From Allohahella marinimesophila (lineage in GTDB: Bacteria > Pseudomonadota > Gammaproteobacteria > Pseudomonadales > Oleiphilaceae), in assembly GCF_039538005.1 (NCBI RefSeq), contig NZ_BAABBO010000011.1, positions 248,001-312,000 of the forward strand: 64,000 nt of DNA. Reading direction: 5' to 3'. The position numbers were made by a program, and so were the translations under genes. This document shows, in pieces, positions 8,903 through 18,402 of this stretch. The notes under the pieces are model-generated. The model saw only the letters and a program-made list of their open reading frames with translations, made no database searches and was not told the origin of the DNA. Positions within the stretch are counted from its first letter, which is position 1, and every line of letters begins with the position of its first letter.

Positions 8903-9829
8903 GTGGAAGACTGGATTCTGTTCACACTGATGGCTGCCTTTGCGCAGAATATTCGCTCTACGGTGCAGAAGGCACTCAGTGGCGGAATGGGCGTCTGGGG
9001 TGTGACCTTCACGCGCTTTGTGTACGCGCTGCCATTTGCCTGGCTGTACTGGTTCAGCCTCGACAGTCAGGCCAGTGTGGTGTGGTCGACAATGCCGGCG
9101 CTGTTCTGGCTCACCATCGCCACTGCGGGCTGCGCGCAGATTCTGGCGACCAAACTCCTGGTCCAGGTGTTCAGCCTTGGGCAATTTGCGGTTGGCACAG
9201 CCTATTCCAAGACTGAACCCATTCTCGCTGCCGTTGTGGGGTTTCTCCTGCTGGGCGACACGATGAACCTGCTTGGGCTGGTGTTGATCATGGTGACGGT
9301 AGCAGGTGTGATGATGCTGGCGACAGCACGGTCCTCATTATCGCTGGAGACTATCGTGGCAGCCCTCAGTCATCGTCCGGCGATGATCGGTCTGGCTTCA
9401 GGTCTGGCATTTGCCATCTGCACCGTGCTCTACCGTGCGGCCAGTCAGCAGCTGACTTCCCTGCAACCTGAGGGCGTCACCATCGCACCGATCGTAGCCG
9501 CCGGTACAGTGCTGGTGTCCGTTCTGAGCTTTCAAACCCTGCTCATGGGCACCTGGCTGTTCGTAATGAACCGGCGTGACCTTCTGGAAGCCTTTCGGCG
9601 CTGGCGGGTGGCCATCTGGAGCGGCATCGCTGGTTGCATCGCCAGCATTGGCTGGATCACTGCGGTGACCTTCGAGAATGCAGGCTATGTCAAGGCGCTG
9701 GGCCAGGTCGAACTGATCTTCAGTGTCGCCACCGGGTATTTCCTTTTCAGGGAAACCCCCAGTAGCAGAGAGTTGCTTGGTATAGTGGTCATTGCATCAG
9801 GCATTGTTCTGCTCGTCCTGGGCACCTGA
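8903..9829 (+). CDS. EamA-family (DMT superfamily) transporter
   Basis: A 308-residue inner-membrane protein with about ten hydrophobic segments in two EamA repeats, as expected for drug/metabolite transporters. The N-terminal repeat holds FTRFVYALPFAWLYW and the PILAAVVGFLLLGD block; the C-terminal repeat has the matching VELIFSVATGYFLFRE. The substrate is unknown. The start is a GTG preceded by GAGGTAAGG some 15-20 bases upstream, so the ribosome-binding site is not ideal. A PhnA-domain gene and the 5-oxoprolinase gene follow closely on the same strand. Confidence 0.9.
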   Translation: MEDWILFTLMAAFAQNIRSTVQKALSGGMGVWGVTFTRFVYALPFAWLYWFSLDSQASVVWSTMPALFWLTIATAGCAQILATKLLVQVFSLGQFAVGTAYSKTEPILAAVVGFLLLGDTMNLLGLVLIMVTVAGVMMLATARSSLSLETIVAALSHRPAMIGLASGLAFAICTVLYRAASQQLTSLQPEGVTIAPIVAAGTVLVSVLSFQTLLMGTWLFVMNRRDLLEAFRRWRVAIWSGIAGCIASIGWITAVTFENAGYVKALGQVELIFSVATGYFLFRETPSSRELLGIVVIASGIVLLVLGT

Positions 9830-9860
9830 GCCCTGAATCAACCCCAAGGAATCTGCGTTC

Positions 9861-10406
9861 ATGACTACCCCTGTTCAGTGCGATCTGTGCTCTGCGTCAA
9901 CGGATACAGCCGACTTCGAAGTGGCTGGCATGCCCGAGGGCAGCGATCGCCGTCTGACACTCTGTACATCATGCCGTTTGCAGATCGACGACCCTGACAC
10001 GATCCAGCCAAATTACTGGCGTTTCCTGGGCGACACGATGTGGAGCCCGAGGGCGCCGGTACAGGTGGTCTCCTGGCGAATGCTCAAGCGCCTCGATGCG
10101 GAGCCATGGGCCCAGGATCTTCTCGACCTGCTGTATTTGGACGATGAGGTGAGGGGCTGGGCTGAGGCGGGCTCAGCGCTTGCTGAAGATTCGATCGTCG
10201 TGCACAAGGATTGTAATGGCAACGTGCTGTCTGCAGGGGACACCGTCATCATCACCAAGGATCTCGATGTCAAGGGCACCAGCTTCGTCGCCAAACGCGG
10301 CACAGCCGTAAGAAATATTTCGCTTACCGACAATCCCGAACATATCGAAGGTCGGGTCAATGGAACGCGTATCGTCATTCTTACCAGCTTCGTCAAGCTG
10401 AGCTGA
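9861..10406 (+). CDS. PhnA/YjdM-domain zinc-ribbon protein
   Basis: A 181-residue protein with an N-terminal zinc ribbon (CDLC near residues 8-11 and CTSC near residues 35-38) and a C-terminal PhnA/YjdM domain: VHKDCNGNVLSAGDTVIITKDLDVKG, then IEGRVNGTRIVILTSFVKL. In spite of the historical name PhnA, this family is not part of the C-P lyase pathway, whose genes lie at 46.5-57.4 kb here. Its biochemical role is unsettled. It is 31 bp after the EamA gene and 14 bp before the 5-oxoprolinase gene, so the three are probably cotranscribed. Confidence 0.88.
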   Translation: MTTPVQCDLCSASTDTADFEVAGMPEGSDRRLTLCTSCRLQIDDPDTIQPNYWRFLGDTMWSPRAPVQVVSWRMLKRLDAEPWAQDLLDLLYLDDEVRGWAEAGSALAEDSIVVHKDCNGNVLSAGDTVIITKDLDVKGTSFVAKRGTAVRNISLTDNPEHIEGRVNGTRIVILTSFVKLS

Positions 10407-10420
10407 TCGGAGGTAGGCGC

Positions 10421-13400
10421 GTGGCGATAACATCTTCAACAGCGCTGGCACAGGACTGGCAGTTCTGGATCGACAGAGGCGGCACCTTTACGGATATTGT
10501 GGCCCGCAGACCCGATGGTCATATTCTGACACACAAGCTGCTGTCTGAAAGTCCCGGACAGTATGAGGATGCGGTCAGTACCGGTATACGACAGCTGCTT
10601 GATGTGCCGGCTGACGCGCCCATCCCGGAGCGTGCCATCAGTGAAATCAGAATGGGTACGACGGTCGCCACGAATGCGCTGCTGGAGAAGCAGTACGCAC
10701 CGGCCGTGCTGGTCGTGACCAGGGGCTTTGCTGACCTGCTCGAAATTGGCTATCAGAATCGGCCACAGCTGTTTACGCTGGATATCGAACGCCCCGCCAT
10801 GCTGTATTCCCAGGTCATAGAAGCCGACGAACGCCTGGCCGCCGATGGCACCGTGGTGCGGGCTCTGGATGAGGCTGGCCTGGCGGAGGACCTGGAGGCA
10901 GCTAGAAAGACTGGCATCGAGAGCTGCGCAATCGTATTCATGCACAGCTATCGCGACGCTGTCCACGAAGCTCGTGCTGCAGAACTTGCAGCGGCTACCG
11001 GCTTCAGCAATATTTCGGTCAGCAGTGAACTCGGGGCAGTCATGCGAATTGTCAGCCGTGGCGACACCACTGTCCTGGACGCGTGCCTGACACCAGTCGT
11101 GCAAAACTACATGCAGAAGCTGACGGCGCGTTTACCTGAGCGCCTGCGTGCGGCCGGTCGTCTCACCTTCATGCAGTCAAATGGCGGGCTGATCGGCGCG
11201 CGGGATTTTCGTGGCAAGGATGCGGTACTCTCGGGCCCAGCCGGTGGTGTGATTGCCATGACAGAACTGGGCCGAAGCGCAGGATATGAGCGGCTCATTG
11301 GCTTCGACATGGGCGGGACGTCCACAGACGTATGCCACTACCGGGGTGAGCTCGAACGCCAGACTGAAACCACTGTTGCAGGCTATCGGCTTCAAACGCC
11401 CATGCTGGCAGTGCATACGGTGGCCGCAGGTGGAGGATCGGTGCTGAAATTTGAATCCGGTCGCTTCGTTGTGGGCCCGGAGTCAGCTGGCGCTTCACCA
11501 GGACCCGCGGCCTATGGCAAAGACGGACCACTGACGATCACGGATTGTCAGGTGCTGCTCGGGCGTCTGCAGCCGGATATCTTTCCAAGCGTATTTGGCG
11601 CTGATGGTCAGCAGCCGATTGATGTCGACAAGGTGAAGACGGGCTTCCGGGCAATGGCGAGTCGCATGTGTGGCTCTTCAGCAGGCGAAGCGACAGGGCA
11701 GAGCGTGGAGTCGATCGCAGAAGGCTTTCTTGCGATAGCCATTGGACACATGGCTCACGCGATTGCGCACATCACTACGCAAAAAGGTCATGATGTCACA
11801 GACTACGCCTTGTTCAGTTTTGGTGGCGCAGGCGGTCAGCATGCCTGCCGGATCGCTGACACACTCGGCATCGGTGAAATACTGCTGCATCGCCACGCCG
11901 GTGTATTGTCCGCACTCGGGATGGGGCTGGCGGTACTTCGGGAAATCTCTACTTTTTCAGTCGGCGAGCGCTTGTCAAAACAGGCACTCGAAGCCTTGAT
12001 CACGCGAACCGATGAGGCTCAGCTGCGCAACGAAGCTTTGCTGAAGCCGCAGCTTGAAGCCTCGCCGAGAGACAATGCGCTGGTTCACAAGGTGGCGCTG
12101 CAACTGCGCCTGGCGGGCAGCGATACCACGCTGGAGGTCCCCTTGGCTGACCTTGATGAAGTGAGGCTGGTATTCTGCCAGCGCTACCGTGCCCAGTTTG
12201 GTTTCGAACCCAGTCAGCCTGATCTCGTTATCGAAAACGTTCAGGTGGAAACCTGCTCTCAGACTGATACCGCCATGGCTTCAAGCCAGGAAGAAATAAA
12301 GACAAAGCCAGTTCCGCCTCCTGTACCACTCGATCGCCGTCAGGTGTTCTTCAACGGGCAGTATCACGACACGCCTTTCCATGAACGAGCCAATCTTTCT
12401 GCCGGCCAGAGGGTGGTCGGGCCTGCAGTGATTATCGAGCCTGCCAGCACAATAGTGGTCGAGCCGGGTTGGACCGCAGTATGCGTTGATGACGAGCTGC
12501 TACAACTCACGAGAGACAGCAGACCGCCGCGAGCTTCTGGGTCGGAATCGGCAGACGCTGACGTCCCGGCAGACCCTGTACGGCTGGAGCTATTCAATAA
12601 CATTTTCATGTTCGTGGCCGAGCAGATGGGCATCGTCCTTCAGCACACGGCACTGTCGGTCAATATCAAGGAGCGACTGGACTTCTCCTGCGCCGTTTTC
12701 AATGCGCAGGGGGAGCTGGTCGCCAATGCCCCGCATATGCCAGTGCATCTTGGCAGCATGAGTCATAGCGTCAAACATCTGCTGCACAGTCTTGGGCCGG
12801 AGGGCGACAATAGCTTGCGGCCAGACACGGCCTTTGCCATGAACGATCCATACCAGGGGGGCACGCATCTACCAGACATTACCGTGGTCAAGCCCTTGTT
12901 TGCTGCTGATGGCAAGACGCTGATCTGCCTTCTGGCTGCGCGTGGTCATCACGCCGATGTAGGGGGTATTACGCCCGGTAGCATGCCTGCCTTTTCGCGG
13001 CATATCGATGAAGAGGGTGTCCTGCTCAGCCTGTTGCCTATCGTCAGAGCCGGGAGCTTTCAGACAGAAGCTATTCGATCAATATTCGAGCGCGGAGAGT
13101 GGCCCGCGCGAAATATCGAATGTACGCTGGCCGATCTGCAGGCGCAGCTGGCGGCCTGCGAACGTGGTGCCGGACTGATGCTCGATACGATCAGCCAGTA
13201 CGGTCTCCAGGTCTGCGCTGCCTACATGGCGCACATCCAGAATAATGCGGAGGCTTCGGTGAGAGCGGCTATCAGCCGGCTTAAAGGTGGCGAATCCGTT
13301 CAGCATCTCGATAATGGAACCAGGGTCTGTGTCAGTATCGATATTGATGTCGATGCAAGATCGGCGCGCATTGATTTTACCGGCAGCAGTCCTCAGCATG

Positions 13401-14122
13401 ATAGCAACTTCAATGCGCCGTTGGCCGTCGTGCATGCGGCTGTCCTGTACGTGTTCCGCTGCCTGGTCACGGAACAGATCCCCCTGAATGACGGCTGTCT
13501 CAGACCGTTACAGATCATTGTGCCCAAGGCTTCAATGTTAAATCCCGACTATCGGGCCGCCGTGGTCGCAGGCAATGTCGAGGTGTCACAGGTCATCGTA
13601 GACGCTTTGTTCGCCGCACTCGGCATCAAAGCGGCGGCGCAGGGGACAATGAACAATCTCACCTGGGGCACGGCTGAGTTCCAGTATTACGAAACGCTCT
13701 GTGGAGGTGACGGCGCAAGCTTTCAACGATACGGTGCGTCTGCTGTGCATACCCACATGACGAACTCGCGGCTAACGGATCCTGAGGTGCTCGAGCACCG
13801 ATATCCTGTGCGGCTGGAGCGCTTCGGCATTCGCGCAGAGTCTGGTGGCGGCGGTCAGCATCAAGGTGGCGATGGTGCCATCCGTGCGATTCGCTTTCTG
13901 CAGCGCATGGAAGTGAACCTGCTTGGCAATCGGCGCCGGATAGCCCCGGAGGGCACTCTCGGTGGAGCTCCAGGGGCTTGCGGCCGTAACACACTCTATT
14001 CCGCTTCCGAGCCTGAGCGTGCGGTACCGCTGGACGGTCGGGCGCAACTGACGGTGGATGCTGGCGACATGATTGTAATTGAAACCCCTGGTGGTGCCGG
14101 ATTTGGCAAGGAGAACGCTTAA
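10421..14122 (+). CDS. 5-oxoprolinase, fused hydantoinase A/B type
   Basis: A 1233-residue single-chain enzyme, full length for the eukaryote-like fused 5-oxoprolinase (ATP-dependent opening of 5-oxo-L-proline to glutamate). Residues ~15-690 are the HyuA half: WIDRGGTFTDIVARRPDG, GTTVATNALLE and the GFDMGGTSTDV ATP-binding loop. Residues ~715-1230 are the HyuB half: ELFNNIFMFVAEQMGIVLQ, NDPYQGGTHLPDITVV and SGGGGQHQGGDG. A strong GGAGG lies 8 bp before the GTG start. Hydantoinase or acetone-carboxylase subunits belong to the same superfamily, but the two-domain fusion and length favour oxoprolinase. A GT25 gene begins at the base after its stop codon. Confidence 0.93.
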   Translation: MAITSSTALAQDWQFWIDRGGTFTDIVARRPDGHILTHKLLSESPGQYEDAVSTGIRQLLDVPADAPIPERAISEIRMGTTVATNALLEKQYAPAVLVVTRGFADLLEIGYQNRPQLFTLDIERPAMLYSQVIEADERLAADGTVVRALDEAGLAEDLEAARKTGIESCAIVFMHSYRDAVHEARAAELAAATGFSNISVSSELGAVMRIVSRGDTTVLDACLTPVVQNYMQKLTARLPERLRAAGRLTFMQSNGGLIGARDFRGKDAVLSGPAGGVIAMTELGRSAGYERLIGFDMGGTSTDVCHYRGELERQTETTVAGYRLQTPMLAVHTVAAGGGSVLKFESGRFVVGPESAGASPGPAAYGKDGPLTITDCQVLLGRLQPDIFPSVFGADGQQPIDVDKVKTGFRAMASRMCGSSAGEATGQSVESIAEGFLAIAIGHMAHAIAHITTQKGHDVTDYALFSFGGAGGQHACRIADTLGIGEILLHRHAGVLSALGMGLAVLREISTFSVGERLSKQALEALITRTDEAQLRNEALLKPQLEASPRDNALVHKVALQLRLAGSDTTLEVPLADLDEVRLVFCQRYRAQFGFEPSQPDLVIENVQVETCSQTDTAMASSQEEIKTKPVPPPVPLDRRQVFFNGQYHDTPFHERANLSAGQRVVGPAVIIEPASTIVVEPGWTAVCVDDELLQLTRDSRPPRASGSESADADVPADPVRLELFNNIFMFVAEQMGIVLQHTALSVNIKERLDFSCAVFNAQGELVANAPHMPVHLGSMSHSVKHLLHSLGPEGDNSLRPDTAFAMNDPYQGGTHLPDITVVKPLFAADGKTLICLLAARGHHADVGGITPGSMPAFSRHIDEEGVLLSLLPIVRAGSFQTEAIRSIFERGEWPARNIECTLADLQAQLAACERGAGLMLDTISQYGLQVCAAYMAHIQNNAEASVRAAISRLKGGESVQHLDNGTRVCVSIDIDVDARSARIDFTGSSPQHDSNFNAPLAVVHAAVLYVFRCLVTEQIPLNDGCLRPLQIIVPKASMLNPDYRAAVVAGNVEVSQVIVDALFAALGIKAAAQGTMNNLTWGTAEFQYYETLCGGDGASFQRYGASAVHTHMTNSRLTDPEVLEHRYPVRLERFGIRAESGGGGQHQGGDGAIRAIRFLQRMEVNLLGNRRRIAPEGTLGGAPGACGRNTLYSASEPERAVPLDGRAQLTVDAGDMIVIETPGGAGFGKENA

Positions 14123-14965
14123 GTGACAGCAGACAGGCCAGGGCAGCAGACCTTCAGTTGCCAGATCATTACGCTAGATCCCACCATGGAACGGGCGCAA
14201 ATTCTGCGGGCCGAACTCGAGGCGGCCGGTATTGAAGCCGAGTTCTTTTCTGCAGTGGATGGTCGGCGTGGGTTTCCGGATTTGCGTCCAGACGAGCGGC
14301 TGGATCAGGATGCCGCCATGCATTACCGCATGACCCCACTCGGTTCGGCCGAGGTCGGCGCCTACCTCTCACATTTCAGGGCCATTAAAACTGCCTATGA
14401 CGAGGGCATCGAACAGCTTTGTCTCTTCGAAGATGATGTTCATCTCGAGCCTGCCTTTCACAGTGTGCTCACGGAGCTCCGCGAGCTGCCCGTAGACTTC
14501 GAATTCATCCGTTTCATGGCGCTCAAGCGGCAGCCTCGAAAGCTGGTGCGCGGGCTGGCTGGCAGCGAGAACAGTGAGCAGGCCTATTGGCTCACACGCC
14601 CACTCAGGGGAACGCTTGGGGGGCAGGGCCTGCTGATCAATCGGCAGGGTATGGAGAAACTGATCAGCTACGGTCGTCGCATCTTCATGCCGATCGACAA
14701 GCTCTATGACCACTATTGGGAAACCGGGCTGCACTGTTTCGTGGTCGAGCCTCATATCATCTGGGAAACGGCCAAGCCAACAACGATTCCCAAGCCTGAT
14801 TTCGAGCCAGTGACGCCACGGTTGAGGGGGAAGCTCAATCGCACCCTTATCAAGATGCAGCGCAGCGTCCATAGACGGCTATATCTCCTGAAGCATCGCG
14901 AGGCATTCTTTCCAACCAGCAAGAAACCGCCGGCCTCGATCGGGCGATCGCCTCGAATTCGCTAA
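14123..14965 (+). CDS. Family 25 glycosyltransferase
   Basis: A 280-residue protein with the GT25 layout seen in lipooligosaccharide beta-1,4-galactosyltransferases: IITLDPTMERAQILRAELEAAGIEAEFFSAVDGR, then EVGAYLSHFRAIKTAYDEGI and the acidic LFEDDVHLEP, a DxD-like metal site. Later GGQGLLINRQGMEKL and DKLYDHYWETGLHCFVVEP also fit. It starts with GTG directly after the oxoprolinase stop, using GGAG about 10 bp upstream, so it is very likely cotranscribed despite an unrelated function. It converges with, and overlaps by 4 bp, another glycosyltransferase gene. Confidence 0.9.
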   Translation: MTADRPGQQTFSCQIITLDPTMERAQILRAELEAAGIEAEFFSAVDGRRGFPDLRPDERLDQDAAMHYRMTPLGSAEVGAYLSHFRAIKTAYDEGIEQLCLFEDDVHLEPAFHSVLTELRELPVDFEFIRFMALKRQPRKLVRGLAGSENSEQAYWLTRPLRGTLGGQGLLINRQGMEKLISYGRRIFMPIDKLYDHYWETGLHCFVVEPHIIWETAKPTTIPKPDFEPVTPRLRGKLNRTLIKMQRSVHRRLYLLKHREAFFPTSKKPPASIGRSPRIR

Positions 14966-15867
14966 GGTCTCTGGGTCAGCCGGGGCCAGAGCTCATAAGC
15001 GTCAAGAACGGCCTTGAGTTTGTCGTCGTTACCATCAACTTTGGACTTGTTCGACCGCTTGAGCGCATGGGTCTGCGACTCGGGAATAACGACAAAGCGT
15101 GTACCGAACTCCCTCGGATCCTGAATTCGCTGGCATAAGGTGCCGTTCTTGAGGCTCATCGCCTTCAACCAGATGTCATCAGAGGCCGGGCAGAGCGCCA
15201 TGAACTGTTGTTCGTTGAGCACCTCCTCATCGAAAGCGCCAGGAAAATAAAGCACGCCACCGTTTCCAGTCGGAAACACCAGCGCCGAAGGCTCAGCCAG
15301 ATCGGTCGATTTCTCCCAGGACTTATAAGGCAGCACACCACCTGTGGCGTCGCACAGCATGCGATGGGCTCTGTGGGCATGAATGACATCCGGTCGTGCC
15401 AGCCAGGCGCGATACAGCATGTCGACGAAATCGAAGGGATACATGAGATCGTCGTCTGCGGTAATGATCAGGCTGTCGGGATATTTCTGAAAGGTATGAA
15501 AGAATTTCTTGTAGGGGCCGAGGTCACGCTCGCAGAACAGGACTTCAAGCCCACGACTCTTCTGCAGGTGTAGAATCTCAGGGAGATTCGACTCAGTGAC
15601 ATCGGCCTCGGATACACACAGCACGATACGGTCCGGCTTCAGCGACTGCTGCATCAGGCTTTCGATGGTCAAATAGACATTGCCTATCCGTTTGTCGAAG
15701 GTAGTGAGTGAGACCACGATATCGTGCGGCTTGGCATTGCCGACCCCAGATCGCCTGGTCTTGATGGCTTCAAGAGTCAGCTGAGCACTCAGAATCTGCT
15801 GTCGCAGACGAAGACTCTCCGCCTGTGTGTCTCGAAGACGCCGTTGACGCCGCAGCGTCTTAAACAT
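14962..15867 (-). CDS. GT-A-like glycosyltransferase
   Basis: This 301-residue protein begins with a basic, helix-rich N-terminus and then a GT-A-like core: HDIVVSLTTFDKRIGNVYLT, LKPDRIVLCVSEADV, GPYKKFFHTFQKYPDSLIITADDDLMYP (DDD metal motif near residues 139-141), and later FPTGNGGVLYFPG with an acidic SDDIWLKAM. These resemble small family-2-like glycosyltransferases that act on surface glycans. Donor and acceptor are unknown. The start overlaps the end of the RRM-protein gene by 8 bp, so translation is probably coupled to it. Confidence 0.75.
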   Translation of the reverse strand: MFKTLRRQRRLRDTQAESLRLRQQILSAQLTLEAIKTRRSGVGNAKPHDIVVSLTTFDKRIGNVYLTIESLMQQSLKPDRIVLCVSEADVTESNLPEILHLQKSRGLEVLFCERDLGPYKKFFHTFQKYPDSLIITADDDLMYPFDFVDMLYRAWLARPDVIHAHRAHRMLCDATGGVLPYKSWEKSTDLAEPSALVFPTGNGGVLYFPGAFDEEVLNEQQFMALCPASDDIWLKAMSLKNGTLCQRIQDPREFGTRFVVIPESQTHALKRSNKSKVDGNDDKLKAVLDAYELWPRLTQRP

Positions 15868-16129
15868 CCTTTACATCTGGTTCTGCTGTTGGCGCTTCCG
15901 CTTTCTTCACGCGAATCGCTCGTCCGTCCACCGTGAAACCATTCAGACGCTGTATGGCTGCCTTGGCATCCCCGACCTTCGGCATTTCGACAAATCCGAA
16001 GCCTTTCGACAGCCCGGTGTCCGCGTCGAGCACCAGGCGACAGGATTGTATGGCGCCGAAGGGTTCGAACAGCTCACGCAGGGCGGCCTCCGTAGTGGCG
16101 CGATCGAGATTGCGTACAAGCAGCTTCAT
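15860..16129 (-). CDS. Small RNA-recognition-motif (RRM) protein
   Basis: An 89-residue single-RRM protein. I used the ATG at 16129 because MKLLVRNLDRATTEAALRELFEPFGAI is the canonical RRM start; codons further upstream give no family-like sequence. RNP2 is LLVRNL and RNP1 is KGFGFVEM, with its aromatic positions intact, followed by a short charged tail (KKAEAPTAEPDVKDV). Bacterial single-RRM proteins of this type bind RNA and are often linked to cold or stress responses. It is the first gene of a pair with a glycosyltransferase, which it overlaps by 8 bp. Confidence 0.9.
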   Translation of the reverse strand: MKLLVRNLDRATTEAALRELFEPFGAIQSCRLVLDADTGLSKGFGFVEMPKVGDAKAAIQRLNGFTVDGRAIRVKKAEAPTAEPDVKDV

Positions 16130-16425
16130 GATCAGGGTATCCAGGTAATGACAGTGAGGTCGAGCAGGATTATACCGCTTCCAGCAGGGAAGTTGGGAGT
16201 CGCCACGAAGCAGATACGAAGTGGATGGCGAGTCAGTGTCAGCGACCTGTAGCAAAACCGTAACACGGCTCCTTTACCCTTCAACAAGGTACGGGATTCG
16301 ACCATCCCGGCTACAGACGAGTTCTTCAAATGGACGGGTTGTCGACGCACCGACGACATCACCGGATGCTTTGGCTGATGACACGCTCGATTCATGACCC
16401 TTCACGCCCGTTTACGAGGTGCACA

Positions 16426-17151
16426 ATGCCTACTGACAAAGATAGCCACCTGCAGCATATTTCAGCCCGTTTCAATAGCGATCTTGCCGCGATCAGACAG
16501 GATTTACTGGCCATGGGGGAAGTGGTCGAACAGCAACTGCAGGACGCTCTGAAAGCCCTGATCAACAATGATGGTGAACTGGGCAAGGCCGTCAAGATGC
16601 GCGACAAGGCAGTCGATGCCATGGAACTCGCCATCGATGAAGAGGCTTATCAGCTCATCGTCAGGCGCCAGCCCACGGCCAGCGATCTCCGCCTGGTCAT
16701 GGCCGTCGTGAAGATGGTAGCTGACATCGAGCGCATCGGTGATGAGGCAAAAAAGATTGCCAAACTGGCCATGGTGCAGGCTCAGGAAGGCAAGAGCTCC
16801 AGAGGCTACCTTGAAGTTCGCCATCTCGGCATCCATGTTGGCAGAATGGTGCGCGATGCGCTGGACGCCTTCGCGACCTTCGATATGCAGAAGGCACTTG
16901 CCGTCATGAAGGAAGATGATGCAGTCGACAATGAGTATCGCAGCGCTACACGCGCCGTGATGACCTTCATGATGGAAGATCCTCGAAATATCAGTAGCTG
17001 CCTCAATGTCATGTGGGTCTTGCGAGCCCTCGAGCGGATTGGCGACCACGCAGGTAATATCTGCGAGCATGTCATTTTCATGGTCGAAGGCACTGACGTA
17101 CGTCATTCACCCATGGAAGTCGCCGAAAACGTAGTAGAGAACCCTCGATAG
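16426..17151 (+). CDS. phoU: Phosphate signalling protein PhoU
   Basis: 241 residues with two PhoU helical repeats: HISARFNSDLAAIRQDLLAMGEVVEQQL opens the first, and the metal-binding-type acidic helices (DIERIGDEAKKIAK and ALERIGDHAGNICEHV) close each repeat. PhoU couples the Pst transporter to the PhoR/PhoB system and damps Pho regulon expression when phosphate is plentiful. I chose the ATG at 16426, which has GAGG upstream, because the upstream part of the frame is not PhoU-like. Here phoU lies upstream of pstS, separated by the Pho-box region, instead of the common place after pstB. Confidence 0.96.
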   Translation: MPTDKDSHLQHISARFNSDLAAIRQDLLAMGEVVEQQLQDALKALINNDGELGKAVKMRDKAVDAMELAIDEEAYQLIVRRQPTASDLRLVMAVVKMVADIERIGDEAKKIAKLAMVQAQEGKSSRGYLEVRHLGIHVGRMVRDALDAFATFDMQKALAVMKEDDAVDNEYRSATRAVMTFMMEDPRNISSCLNVMWVLRALERIGDHAGNICEHVIFMVEGTDVRHSPMEVAENVVENPR

Positions 17152-17220
17152 TTGATATTCAGGCATCTTTCAAAAAACAAACACGTGCTTTCGCTGGCTT
17201 GATCCAAACAGACTGATAGA

Positions 17221-17238
17221 CTGTAACAAAGTTGTCAC
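17221..17238 (+). promoter_or_regulatory. Pho box (PhoB site) upstream of pstS
   Basis: CTGTAACAAAGTTGTCAC fits the 18-bp Pho box (CTGTCATAWAWCTGTCAY) at about 13 of 18 positions, with both TGT half-site cores 11 bp apart in the right register. It ends about 75 bp before the pstS start codon. The position and the downstream pst genes make PhoB activation under phosphate limitation the expected control. Confidence 0.75.
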
Positions 17239-17313
17239 ATATTGCCTTTATCGTGCAGTCATCGGTGAAACAAATCCGAAAAATGAAGTCAAAGTGATAA
17301 TTGGAGACGCAAC

Positions 17314-18369
17314 GTGATCAAACTTAAAACAGCTCTTACAACTGTGGCACTGGCCGGCGGCATCGCTGCTGTCTCTGCACCTGCCATGGCTCGTGACACC
17401 ATCAACATCGTAGGTTCGTCCACTGTTTACCCGTTCGCAACCGTCGTTGCCGAGCGCTTTGGTCGTAACACCGATTTCCCGACTCCCAAGCTCGAGTCCA
17501 CCGGTTCAGGTGGCGGTCTGAAGCTGTTCTGTGAAGGTGTTGGTACTCAGCATCCGGATATCACTAATGCTTCGCGTCGTATGAAGAAGAGCGAATTTGA
17601 GAACTGCCAGTCCAAGGGCGTCAAGGCCATCACAGAAGTCCGCATCGGGGCAGATGGTATCGTAATCGCGAACTCTAAAGATGCTGAAAAGATTGATTTG
17701 ACGCTCAAGCAGGTTTTCCTGGCTCTGGCCAAGGAAGTGCCTAGCGAAGACGGCAAGAAGCTGGTTGCCAATCCTTACCAGAAGTGGAGCGACATCGACT
17801 CCAGCCTGCCAGACTATGAAATCAACGTGATGGGTCCGCCGCCGACTTCCGGTACCCGCGATGCATTCGTCGAAATCGCCATGGAAGGTGGCTGTAAGGA
17901 ATTCGACATGATCGCCAAAATGGAAGACGAGAATGAGGACAAGTTCAAGAGCGTATGTCACAGCATGCGTGAAGACGGTCCCTTCGTCGAAGCTGGCGAA
18001 AACGACAACCTGATCGTACAGCGGCTTGCCAAGGATCCTGAAACCCTCGGTATCTTCGGTTACAGCTTCCTGATGGAAAACACTGGCCAGATTCAGGCGG
18101 CCACTATCGGCGGCGTGGAACCGACTCCAGAAAACATCTCCAGCGACAAATACCCTGTTGCCCGTTCACTGTGGTTCTACATCAAGAACGCGCACGTGGG
18201 TGTAGTTCCAGGTATCAAGGAATATGCTGGCGAGTTCACTAGCGAAGGCGCCTGGGGTGACAATGGTTATCTGGTTGATGTAGGTCTTATCCCGCTCCCA
18301 CGTGAGCAGCGTATGGAGATAGCCAAGAAAGTTAAGAGCCTGGAGCCAATGACTGGTAACGAGCTGTAA
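17314..18369 (+). CDS. pstS: Phosphate ABC transporter substrate-binding protein PstS
   Basis: 351 residues. A clear signal peptide (lysines, then a hydrophobic run ending SAPAMA-R) directs export to the periplasm. The mature protein begins DTINIVGSSTVYPFATVVAERFG, the conserved phosphate-binding loop of PstS, and contains STGSGGGLKLFCEGVG and GPPPTSGTRDAFVE, further ligand loops. It captures orthophosphate and delivers it to PstCA. The start is ATT-GGAG-spaced GTG at 17314. It has its own Pho-box promoter and is followed by a hairpin that may raise its level over the membrane subunits. Confidence 0.97.
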   Translation: MIKLKTALTTVALAGGIAAVSAPAMARDTINIVGSSTVYPFATVVAERFGRNTDFPTPKLESTGSGGGLKLFCEGVGTQHPDITNASRRMKKSEFENCQSKGVKAITEVRIGADGIVIANSKDAEKIDLTLKQVFLALAKEVPSEDGKKLVANPYQKWSDIDSSLPDYEINVMGPPPTSGTRDAFVEIAMEGGCKEFDMIAKMEDENEDKFKSVCHSMREDGPFVEAGENDNLIVQRLAKDPETLGIFGYSFLMENTGQIQAATIGGVEPTPENISSDKYPVARSLWFYIKNAHVGVVPGIKEYAGEFTSEGAWGDNGYLVDVGLIPLPREQRMEIAKKVKSLEPMTGNEL

Positions 18370-18402
18370 AACTCGATCACTGAGACGTCATGGATGACGA
18401 CA

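Noticed and set aside
9861..10406. Second C-P lyase-linked gene (PhnA)
   Set aside because: PhnA/YjdM is only historically named phn; it is not part of phosphonate breakdown and lies 36 kb from the phn operon.
16150..16175. Half Pho box (CTGTCATTACC on the minus strand) upstream of the RRM gene
   Set aside because: Only one half-site fits; the second half has no TGTCA core at the right distance.
16292..16309. CGGGAT/ATCCCG hairpin before phoU
   Set aside because: Only a 6-bp stem with no T-run; common by chance at this GC content.
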